Shown: piece by piece, positions 6,854-13,378 of the stretch
Layout of the letters: each line of letters opens with the position of its first letter
Numbering within the stretch: the first letter of the stretch is position 1
NCBI GenBank assembly: GCA_002329645.1
Contig: DCTS01000067.1
Location: forward strand, 65,561 to 78,938
Source of the DNA: Lachnoclostridium sp. UBA1434
GTDB taxonomy: Bacteria; Bacillota; Clostridia; Lachnospirales; Lachnospiraceae
DNA length: 13,378 bases
Direction of reading: 5' to 3'
Made by a program: the position numbers and the translations under genes
The notes under the pieces: generated by a model
Database searches by the model: none
The model's input: only the letters and a program-made list of their open reading frames with translations
Told to the model about the DNA's origin: nothing

Positions 6854-7064
6854 TGAGAAAGAGCAGACTGCAGATGCAGAAAGGCAATAGAATGAGAGCA
6901 GGCTGCCACTGAATAAAATGAATGAAAATGAGTAAGTCACTGCTATATAAAAGCAAGTAAAGAGAGCGGGTCGCCGCTGCAGAAAAGCAATAAAAGAAAG
7001 CAGGCTGCCGCTATAGAAAACAATGAATGGGAGCAAGTTATCTCTGTATAAAATTGATGAAATG
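6827..7064 (+). repeat. Seven degenerate 34-bp tandem repeats between the symporter and GH36 genes
   Basis: Units begin with GAGCAG-like bases at 6827, 6861, 6896, 6930, 6964, 6998 and 7031, giving periods of 34, 35, 34, 34, 34 and 33. The core is GAGCAGGCTGCCGCTATAGA followed by AAA and an ATGAA-like tail. Unit 1 is the last nine codons of the symporter. Unit 6 still reads QAAAIEN in its own frame, the same peptide as the symporter C-terminus, so the array grew from coding sequence. The period is not a multiple of three, so copies fall in different frames and contain stops. The array ends just before the GH36 Shine-Dalgarno (GGGAGG). It is not a CRISPR: there are no unique spacers. Confidence 0.85.
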
Positions 7065-7088
7065 AAGAGTTTATGAGGGAGGATAACT

Positions 7089-9452
7089 ATGATATATAAT
7101 GAAAAGGATTTATATGTTCTTGAAACAAGGGATACTTCCTATTGCTTCAGGGTAATGCCGCAGGGACACCTTGAGCATCTATATTATGGAAGGAAGATTA
7201 ATCCAGGGGAAGGATATGAACCGCTGATTCAAAAAACCGGTTTTGTCGGCGGCTGCCAGATTGCCTATTCAAAGGAGTTTCCTAATGTGGGACTGGAGGA
7301 TCTGTGTCTTGAAATGTCCTCCTATGGAAAAGGGGATATCCGTGAAGCCTTTATTGATATTACCCGTGAGGATGGTTTAACTACCTGTGATTTTCAGTTT
7401 AAGGAAGCAAGAATACTAAATGAAAAAAAGAAGCTGAACACCCTGCCATCCGCATATCTGTCAGACCAGGGAACAGAGCCCGTAAGTCTTGAGGTTGAGA
7501 TGTATGACAGCAACATGGATATTACACTGACCCTTGTATATTCAGTTTTTTATGACAGCAATGTTATTGCCCGCAGCGCCAGGCTGAGCAATACCTCTGA
7601 GAGGAAAATACTGCTGGAACGCATTATGAGCAGCCAGCTGGATCTCGACCCGGATGATTATGTTGTAAGTACCTTTCATGGAGCCTGGGCAAGAGAAATG
7701 AATCGATACGATACACCGGCGCAGCCCGGTATCCTGGTCAATGATTCCAAGATTGGAATTTCAGGAAATCGAAGCAACCCGTTCTTTATGGTCAGTCGTA
7801 AAAGCACAGTTGAAGATTATGGGGACTGCTATGGCTTTAATTTGATTTACAGCGGGGAGCATTATGCAGCCATTGAGGTTAACAGCATGGGAAAGCTGAG
7901 GGTAATAAACGGGATTCAGCCTGAGAATTTCAGGTTTCTTTTAATGCCCGGCGATTCCTTTGAGGCACCGGAAGCCGTTATAACATATTCAGACCGGGGA
8001 TTTACCGGGATGAGCCATAATATGCATCATTTTATCCGGAATCATATTATTCGGGGAGAGTGGAAGGACAAGGCCAGGCCGGTTCTTTTAAACAGCTGGG
8101 AGGCAAACTACTTCAAATTTGACGAAGGAAAGCTTCTTAAGCAGGCCAGGGCTGCAGCAAAGGCGGGAATTGAGCTTTTCGTCCTTGATGACGGCTGGTT
8201 CGGAAAACGCAATGATGATACATCCTCCTTAGGTGACTGGTGGGAGAACAAGGAGAAGCTCAGTCACGGGCTTAAAGGACTGGCAGAAAAGATAAATGCT
8301 TTGGGTATGGATTTTGGCATCTGGGTAGAGCCTGAAATGGTGAATGAGGACAGTGAATGCTATCGCAGACATCCCGACTGGGCCGTTAAACTGCCTGATG
8401 CGCCCCATTCCCTTGGAAGAAACCAGATGATATTGGATCTAACAAAGGAAGAAGTACGCAAGTTTTTGATTGATGAGATGACCAGGGTATTCTCTGGTGC
8501 AAATATCCGTTATGTCAAGTGGGATATGAACCGGATCTTTTCCGACCGTTATTCCTCATCCCTTCCTGCAGATAGGCAAAAGGAATTCAGCCACAGATAT
8601 ATTATGGGATTGTATGAGGTATTGGATACCCTGACGAAGCATTTCCCCCATATTCTGTTTGAAAGCTGTTCTTCCGGAGGAAATCGCTTTGACCTGGGTA
8701 TGCTATGTTATATGCCGCAGGTATGGGCAAGCGATAATACGGATGCCATCTGCAGAGCTGCAATTCAGACCGGCTACAGCTACGGGTATCCTCTCTCTGT
8801 AATAGGCGCTCATGTATCCGACTGCCCGAACCATCAGACCTTACGCAATACTTCAATAGAAACCCGGTTCGAGGTGGCTGCCTTCGGTTTGCTTGGCTAT
8901 GAATGCAATCTGATGGAATTAAGCAATGACGAATATAAGATTATAAAGGAACAGATATCATTTTATAAGAAGTATAGAAAGACTTTTCAGTATGGTGACT
9001 TTTACAGAATCAAGGCAAATGAAAACGGTATATACCAATGGCTTTGTGTCGCAAATGATAAGTCCGGGGCTATAGGCCTTCATCTTCAAAAGGAAGTGAT
9101 TCCGAATTACCCTCATGCAATATTTAAGACAAGGGGACTTAATGAGGAGGCTGTCTACCATTTCAAAAATAGGCAGCAGATATTTAACATCAAGGAATTC
9201 GGAGATTTGATTAACATGGTATCACCTGTTCATATAAGGAAGGATTCCCTTGTACATAATGTTGTTGCAATGGTAAAAAAGATGCCCGGTGAAGTGGAGG
9301 ACTGCAAAGCTTTGGGATGTGTCTTTAATCATGCAGGAGTTAAGCTTAAACCGGCATTTGCAGGAACAGGCTATAATGAGGAGGTACGTTTGCAGAAGGA
9401 CAATTCATCCAGAATGTACCTGTGGGAGAGAATACCTAAAGATCCGGAATAA
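7089..9452 (+). CDS. Alpha-galactosidase, glycoside hydrolase family 36
   Basis: This 787-residue enzyme hydrolyses terminal alpha-1,6-galactose of melibiose, raffinose or galactomannan fragments by a retaining mechanism. The N-terminal beta-supersandwich (about 1-330) leads into the TIM barrel, which opens with LLNSWEANYFKFDE and carries FVLDDGWFGKRNDD, the nucleophile Asp479 in YVKWDMNR, CSSGGNRFDLGML, and the acid/base Asp549 in WASDNTD. The two catalytic residues are 70 apart, as in characterised Geobacillus family enzymes. A C-terminal beta domain follows. Length is slightly above the common 720-745 because of an extended tail. The ATG is 6 nt after GGGAGG. With no signal peptide it acts on imported sugar. 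It lies 235 bp after the symporter gene, a gap filled by the tandem repeats, so its expression could be set apart from the upstream genes. Confidence 0.94.
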   Translation: MIYNEKDLYVLETRDTSYCFRVMPQGHLEHLYYGRKINPGEGYEPLIQKTGFVGGCQIAYSKEFPNVGLEDLCLEMSSYGKGDIREAFIDITREDGLTTCDFQFKEARILNEKKKLNTLPSAYLSDQGTEPVSLEVEMYDSNMDITLTLVYSVFYDSNVIARSARLSNTSERKILLERIMSSQLDLDPDDYVVSTFHGAWAREMNRYDTPAQPGILVNDSKIGISGNRSNPFFMVSRKSTVEDYGDCYGFNLIYSGEHYAAIEVNSMGKLRVINGIQPENFRFLLMPGDSFEAPEAVITYSDRGFTGMSHNMHHFIRNHIIRGEWKDKARPVLLNSWEANYFKFDEGKLLKQARAAAKAGIELFVLDDGWFGKRNDDTSSLGDWWENKEKLSHGLKGLAEKINALGMDFGIWVEPEMVNEDSECYRRHPDWAVKLPDAPHSLGRNQMILDLTKEEVRKFLIDEMTRVFSGANIRYVKWDMNRIFSDRYSSSLPADRQKEFSHRYIMGLYEVLDTLTKHFPHILFESCSSGGNRFDLGMLCYMPQVWASDNTDAICRAAIQTGYSYGYPLSVIGAHVSDCPNHQTLRNTSIETRFEVAAFGLLGYECNLMELSNDEYKIIKEQISFYKKYRKTFQYGDFYRIKANENGIYQWLCVANDKSGAIGLHLQKEVIPNYPHAIFKTRGLNEEAVYHFKNRQQIFNIKEFGDLINMVSPVHIRKDSLVHNVVAMVKKMPGEVEDCKALGCVFNHAGVKLKPAFAGTGYNEEVRLQKDNSSRMYLWERIPKDPE

Positions 9453-9531
9453 GTAAATGAACAGTCAAGAATTCCAGTGACTTCAGTCATTAGTTCTATA
9501 GAATGTTTTATGGTAAGGGTAAGGTGGTCAT

Positions 9532-10248
9532 ATGCCGGAAAAGGTGCGCAGGGGCTATGTGCCCACAGATGCTGAGCAGTTTAATAATGAAAGCATAACA
9601 AAGCTGAAGGCTGCCCAGGAGGAGCTTCTATTTCTGATAGATCGCGGATACCCGATAAAATCGGCAGCCACCTTTATCGGCAACCATTACCTCTTAAGCG
9701 AAAGGCAAAGACTTGCACTGGTCAGGGCAACCGCTGCAAGAAGTGAGGTGGAAATGCGCCTTCAAAAGCTTATAACCGGCCAAAGGTGTGACGGCTGTGT
9801 ATATATTGACGGCCTTAATCTGATTATCACGCTTGAGGTAGCCTTATCGGGCTCTACGCTTATTAGGTGCATGGACGGAACTATTCGGGACCTGGCAGGG
9901 CTCAGGGGAACCTACCGTCTAATCGATAAGACAGAATCGGCAATACATTTTATTGGTGACAAGCTGGAGGCAATGGGAGCCTGTGAGGTTGTATTCTTCC
10001 TCGATGCGCCTGTGTCTAACACAGGGAGGCTCAAAAGCAGTATACTTGAACTGCTTAGGCGCTATCCTTTTTCGGTATCCGTCGAGCTGGTGCCCAATGT
10101 TGACAAGGTGCTTGAGTCAAAAAGCAATGTTGTGAGCAGTGATTCAATTATTTTAAATAAATGTCGAAGCTTCTACAACATGGCTGCGGATATTATTAAT
10201 GAAAGAATGCCGGATATCAGGATAATAGATTTGTCGGAGGTCGATTGA
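9532..10248 (+). CDS. DUF434/DUF5616-type protein, probable PIN-like nuclease fold
   Basis: This 238-residue protein has no signal peptide. Residues about 17-70, including LLFLIDRGYPIKSAATFIGN and a basic RQRLALVRATAAR segment, resemble DUF434. Residues about 88-232 resemble DUF5616, whose pattern (YIDGLNLIITLE, FFLDAPVSNTGRL, VSSDS) looks like a PIN/NYN-type metal-dependent RNase. Candidate metal-binding acids are Asp93, Glu102, Asp158 and Asp204. The ATG follows AAGGTGG by 4 nt. It starts 79 bp after the GH36 gene with no obvious terminator between, so it may be read through from the sugar operon, yet nothing links it to sugar use. A REP-like hairpin follows. Family recognition is from memory of the motifs; nuclease activity is inference. 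No partner antitoxin gene is seen beside it. Confidence 0.75.
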   Translation: MPEKVRRGYVPTDAEQFNNESITKLKAAQEELLFLIDRGYPIKSAATFIGNHYLLSERQRLALVRATAARSEVEMRLQKLITGQRCDGCVYIDGLNLIITLEVALSGSTLIRCMDGTIRDLAGLRGTYRLIDKTESAIHFIGDKLEAMGACEVVFFLDAPVSNTGRLKSSILELLRRYPFSVSVELVPNVDKVLESKSNVVSSDSIILNKCRSFYNMAADIINERMPDIRIIDLSEVD

Positions 10249-10262
10249 ATTATGCGTTGTCC

Positions 10263-10303
10263 CAGTGTGTCAACAACTCCGTCCCCCTGACACACTGACA
10301 CAC
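10263..10303. repeat. REP-like palindromic repeat / hairpin
   Basis: CAGTGTGTCA (10263-10272) pairs perfectly with TGACACACTG (10288-10297), a 10-bp stem around a 15-nt loop rich in C. A second TGACACAC (10296-10303) could pair with the same left arm instead, so two exclusive hairpins are possible. Read on the minus strand, GTGTCAGGGGGACGG recalls dispersed REP-like repeats I know from Firmicutes genomes, often linked to RAYT transposases. No transposase is present here. It lacks a U-tract, so intrinsic termination is doubtful, though it lies between two transcription units. Confidence 0.6.
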
Positions 10304-10339
10304 GACAGCAGGGATGGTATAGTAATGACCCTGTCGCCA

Positions 10340-10368
10340 TTGCATTATGGCAGCAGATTGCCTATAAT
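10340..10368 (+). promoter_or_regulatory. Sigma-A promoter of murE
   Basis: TTGCAT (10340-10345), a 17-bp spacer and a perfect TATAAT (10363-10368) give a near-consensus housekeeping promoter about 54 bp before the murE start codon. It separates murE from the accessory genes upstream. Confidence 0.7.
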
Positions 10369-10421
10369 TATATAATAAACAATTAAGCAGAATATGTTGC
10401 TTGGCTTAAGGAGGACTTGAC

Positions 10422-11879
10422 TTGAAGCTTGATAAAATGCTTGAACAATTTGAATACACCTGTCTACAGGGGGATGTTCATATTTCTGTCACAGAATTGG
10501 TGTATGATTCTAGAAAGACCACAAGGGATTGTGTATTTGTATGCATATCCGGAGCCGTATATGACGGTCATGATTATATCGGTGAGGTGGCTGCAAAGGG
10601 AGCGGCTGCCATTGTAATTGACAGGGATGCTCCTTATCCTGAGGGCATTACAGTTATACGCACAGACAATACAAGGCATGCACTGGCCTGCATGTCTGCC
10701 GCATACTTCGGGCATCCGGCCGGAAGGCTTATTACCATCGGTGTAACCGGAACCAAGGGAAAGACAACAACAGCCTATATGATAAGATCCATATTGGAGG
10801 AAACCGGTCACAGGACGGGACTTATCGGCACCATAGAAACAATTATAGGAGATGAACACATACCCTCCGGCAATACGACTCCCGAATCCTATGTTTTGCA
10901 GCAAACCTTTGCCAGAATGGCGGATGCGGGATGTGAATACGTTGTTATGGAAGCTTCGTCACAGGGCTTCATGCTTCACCGTACGGACGGCTTCATCTTT
11001 GATTACGGGATATTTACAAATATTGCGCCCGATCATATCGGAGCGAATGAGCATAAGGATTTTGAGGATTATTTAAGGTGCAAGAGCATGCTGTTTCGCC
11101 AGTGCAGGACGGGAATTGTCAATATTGATGATCCGCATGCCGAAGATATACTGAAAGGACATACATGCAGGGTTGAAACCTTTGGATATTCCGACAAGGC
11201 ACAGCTTGCCGCAAGTGATGTAAAGCTTCTTAAGAAGCCCGGATATCTGGGAATTGCCTATCGTGCATCGGGACTAATAGATATTGATGTAGAGGTTCCG
11301 GTTCCGGGTAAATTCAGTGTTTACAATTCATTATGCGCCATAGCACTGTGCAGAAATCTCAATATTGACGGTGAAAGCATTAGGAAAGCCCTAAGAAACG
11401 TTAAGGTTAAGGGCAGGGTTGAGATGGTTCCGGTATCTGACAAGTTTACCGTTATAATTGATTATGCCCATAATGCCATGAGCCTGCAGAGCCTGCTAAC
11501 AACATTGAAGGAATATAATCCTAAGCGGCTTGTTTGCATGTTCGGCTGCGGAGGCAACCGTGCAAGGGATAGAAGGTTTGAGATGGGGGAGATATCCTCC
11601 CGTTTGGCTGACCTGACTGTAGTGACATCCGACAATCCCCGGTATGAGGAACCGATGGATATCATAAACGATATAATTACGGGAGTAAAAAGAGGCCCCG
11701 GGAAATATATAGAAATTCCGGACAGGGCAGAAGCAGTAAAATATTGCATAACTAATGCCATTGAGGGTGACGTTATAGTTATAGCCGGAAAAGGCCATGA
11801 GGATTACCAGGAGATCAAGGGTGTAAAGCACCATATGGACGACAGAGAGCTTGTTCGCGACGCGGCTTCATATCTATAA
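10422..11879 (+). CDS. murE: UDP-N-acetylmuramoyl-tripeptide synthetase (meso-diaminopimelate-adding type)
   Basis: MurE is a cytoplasmic ATP-dependent ligase that adds the third residue to UDP-MurNAc-L-Ala-D-Glu in peptidoglycan synthesis. The 485 residues match the family length and three-domain order: UDP-binding N-terminal domain (VTELVYDSRK, about 1-100), central ATPase with P-loop GTKGKTT (110-116) and GNTTPES, and a C-terminal domain with VIIDYAHN. DNPR at 404-407, followed by YEEP, is the motif of enzymes that add meso-diaminopimelate; lysine-adding enzymes differ there. The start is TTG at 10422: AAGGAGG (10408-10414) lies 7 nt upstream and no ATG is better placed. It has its own promoter. 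It is not beside mraY or murF here, so it lies outside a normal division and cell wall cluster, and could be the only copy or a second one. Confidence 0.95.
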   Translation: MKLDKMLEQFEYTCLQGDVHISVTELVYDSRKTTRDCVFVCISGAVYDGHDYIGEVAAKGAAAIVIDRDAPYPEGITVIRTDNTRHALACMSAAYFGHPAGRLITIGVTGTKGKTTTAYMIRSILEETGHRTGLIGTIETIIGDEHIPSGNTTPESYVLQQTFARMADAGCEYVVMEASSQGFMLHRTDGFIFDYGIFTNIAPDHIGANEHKDFEDYLRCKSMLFRQCRTGIVNIDDPHAEDILKGHTCRVETFGYSDKAQLAASDVKLLKKPGYLGIAYRASGLIDIDVEVPVPGKFSVYNSLCAIALCRNLNIDGESIRKALRNVKVKGRVEMVPVSDKFTVIIDYAHNAMSLQSLLTTLKEYNPKRLVCMFGCGGNRARDRRFEMGEISSRLADLTVVTSDNPRYEEPMDIINDIITGVKRGPGKYIEIPDRAEAVKYCITNAIEGDVIVIAGKGHEDYQEIKGVKHHMDDRELVRDAASYL

Positions 11880-12026
11880 AGCTTATTCAGCCTGAAAATC
11901 TTATTAAGGTCATGCTGTAAAACCTGCAATATTGCCAAGGATTGCTCTAAGCCTGAGGATATTGTTAATACAGTAAGTATTTATTAAGCGCCGGGCCGCA
12001 GGATAATGAAGAAAGGTACGGATATT

Positions 12027-13378
12027 ATGTCTTACCGAAAATATGCAGATATAATAATTGACATATCACAAGAAAAGCTGGACAAGACATACCAGTATGC
12101 TGTTCCTGAGAGGCTGGATGATGCAGCCGTAATCGGGGCTCCGGTAACCGTACCCTTCGGGAAGGGAAACCGTGTTATAAACGGCTATATTGTAGATTTG
12201 ACAGAAGAACCTAAGATAGATGAAGAGCTTATAAAGGATATTATTGATATAAGGCAGGATGCGACTGTTATTGAAAGCCATCTTATCAGTCTGGCTTATT
12301 TTATTAAGGAGAATTTCGGAGGGACCATGAATGAAGCCTTGAAGACTGTTATTCCTGTGAAAAAGTCTGTGAAGGCAAAGGAAAGCCGTGTAATAACCCT
12401 GGCAGATGATAATGAGGCAGAACGAATTATCTCAGAAAGCAAAAGCAGGAATAATGAAGCCAGATTGAGGCTCCTTGAGGCGCTGTTAAAGGAACGTGAG
12501 CTGGATTATGATTATGTGATTAAGGAACTGGGTGTATCAAGGGATGTGATAACAAGACTGGCAAAAAGAAATGTGATAAGCCTTGAGGCTACCCGGTTAT
12601 ACAGAAACCCGGTTGAACAGGAGCTTGCAGAATATACACCGGTAAACTTAAATGAAGAGCAGCGTCATGTCGTGGAAAGCATAACAGGTGAATATAAGCA
12701 GGGCAAGCGCAGGGTATATCTTCTTCATGGAATTACCGGAAGCGGCAAAACCGAAGTATATATGGAGATAATATCCGAGATAATCAAAGAGGGCAAGCAG
12801 GTGATAATGCTTATCCCTGAGATTGCACTTACATATCAGACAGTTAAAAGATTTACCAACCGTTTCGGAAACCGAGTATCCATTATAAATTCAAGAATGT
12901 CCCATGGAGAGCGTTATGACCAGAGCATACGCGCAAAAAACGGGGATATAGATATTATTATAGGGCCGCGCTCCGCACTATTTACCCCATTTAGCAGGCT
13001 TGGGCTTATAATTATAGATGAGGAGCATGAGGGAAGCTACAAGAGTGAAAATACTCCTAAATATCATGCCGTTCCTGTTGCGGTTCAAAGAGCACGGCTG
13101 ACAGGGGCTTCGGTAATACTTGGATCTGCAACCCCCTCGCTGGAATCATATAAAAAGGCATCTGAGGGGAAATATAAGCTGTATACCCTGACGAAAAGGG
13201 CAAAGGAAGCCATCCTGCCCAGGATATGGATTGCGGACATGAAGCAGGAGTTTAAAAATAAGAATAAATCCATATTCAGCGACAAGCTAAGAGGCCTTAT
13301 TGAGGACAGGCTTGGAAGGAATGAACAGGTAATGCTGTTCATTAACCGGAGGGGTTATGCAGGCTTTATATCCTGCAG
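12027..13378 (+). CDS. priA: Primosomal protein N' (replication restart helicase PriA), 3' end outside window
   Basis: PriA recognises stalled or collapsed forks and reloads the replicative helicase. The first 450 codons are present; the frame is open to the right edge. Residues about 1-105 are the 3'-end-binding domain (YADIIIDISQEKLDKTYQYA, then VTVPFGKGNRVINGYIVDL), then a winged-helix region, then the helicase: Walker A GITGSGKTEVY (235-245), LIPEIALTYQ, DEEHEGSYK (DEEH at 331-334), GSATPSLES, and FINRRGYAGFISC at the cut. The final Cys begins the zinc-binding cysteine cluster, which lies outside. The ATG at 12027 has GAAAGG 10 nt upstream. The 147 bp after murE hold no clear terminator and only a weak possible promoter (TTGCTC-N17-TTAATA at 11942-11970), so co-transcription with murE is possible. 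Confidence 0.96.
   Translation, partial: MSYRKYADIIIDISQEKLDKTYQYAVPERLDDAAVIGAPVTVPFGKGNRVINGYIVDLTEEPKIDEELIKDIIDIRQDATVIESHLISLAYFIKENFGGTMNEALKTVIPVKKSVKAKESRVITLADDNEAERIISESKSRNNEARLRLLEALLKERELDYDYVIKELGVSRDVITRLAKRNVISLEATRLYRNPVEQELAEYTPVNLNEEQRHVVESITGEYKQGKRRVYLLHGITGSGKTEVYMEIISEIIKEGKQVIMLIPEIALTYQTVKRFTNRFGNRVSIINSRMSHGERYDQSIRAKNGDIDIIIGPRSALFTPFSRLGLIIIDEEHEGSYKSENTPKYHAVPVAVQRARLTGASVILGSATPSLESYKKASEGKYKLYTLTKRAKEAILPRIWIADMKQEFKNKNKSIFSDKLRGLIEDRLGRNEQVMLFINRRGYAGFISC

Noticed and set aside
6755..7036. Minus-strand 93-codon frame with a hydrophobic, repeating FYSGSLLSF-type protein
   Set aside because: It is the antisense reading of the symporter end and the 34-bp repeat array; the repeating peptide only mirrors the DNA repeat and no Shine-Dalgarno supports it.
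6827..7064. CRISPR array
   Set aside because: The 34-bp units are contiguous and degenerate, without unique spacers, and no cas genes are present.
10263..10303. Intrinsic terminator after the DUF434-like gene
   Set aside because: The stem is strong but no U-tract follows either possible hairpin; a REP-like element fits better.
10464..10904. Minus-strand 146-codon frame inside murE
   Set aside because: It is antisense to a well-conserved murE, with no ribosome-binding site or recognisable domain.
11890..11968. Direct repeat of about 18 bp (GCCTGA-type) in the murE-priA gap
   Set aside because: Only about 14 of 18 positions match and no function is suggested; probably chance.

Overview
The window looks like a low-to-moderate GC Firmicute of the Clostridia, probably Lachnospiraceae-like. 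The grounds are purine-rich Shine-Dalgarno sequences, a MelB-type permease with clostridial-style GH2 and GH36 enzymes, a MurE with the meso-diaminopimelate motif DNPR, and a DUF434-type protein. This is inference from protein style; no marker gene settles the genus.

Layout. (1) Positions 1-2030 are AT-rich and accessory in look. They hold a leftward MerR-family activator, cut by the window start and driven by a promoter with a 19-bp spacer, and a rightward orphan papain/C39-like protein with a degenerate active site. (2) Positions 2040-9452 are a sugar locus, all on the plus strand. A TetR-type regulator, with a large dyad at its own promoter, is followed by a GH2 beta-galactosidase-like enzyme, a MelB-type (GPH family) cation symporter and a GH36 alpha-galactosidase. 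The cell probably imports small galactosides and cleaves both alpha- and beta-linked galactose inside; neither enzyme has a signal peptide. (3) Positions 9532-10248 encode a DUF434/DUF5616-type protein with a probable PIN-like fold. A REP-like hairpin and a good sigma-A promoter follow. (4) Positions 10422-13378 are housekeeping: murE (TTG start) and the first part of priA, cut by the window end.

The least ordinary features are non-coding. A 68/69-bp unit carrying a Shine-Dalgarno sequence and a start codon is tandemly repeated up to the GH2 start; one extra G in the last copy fuses an otherwise separate leader frame to the enzyme. Seven degenerate 34-bp units run from the last codons of the symporter nearly to the GH36 start, and one of them still encodes the symporter's C-terminal peptide out of frame. 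I found no CRISPR array, tRNA, rRNA or insertion sequence, and no convincing wholly new multi-gene system.
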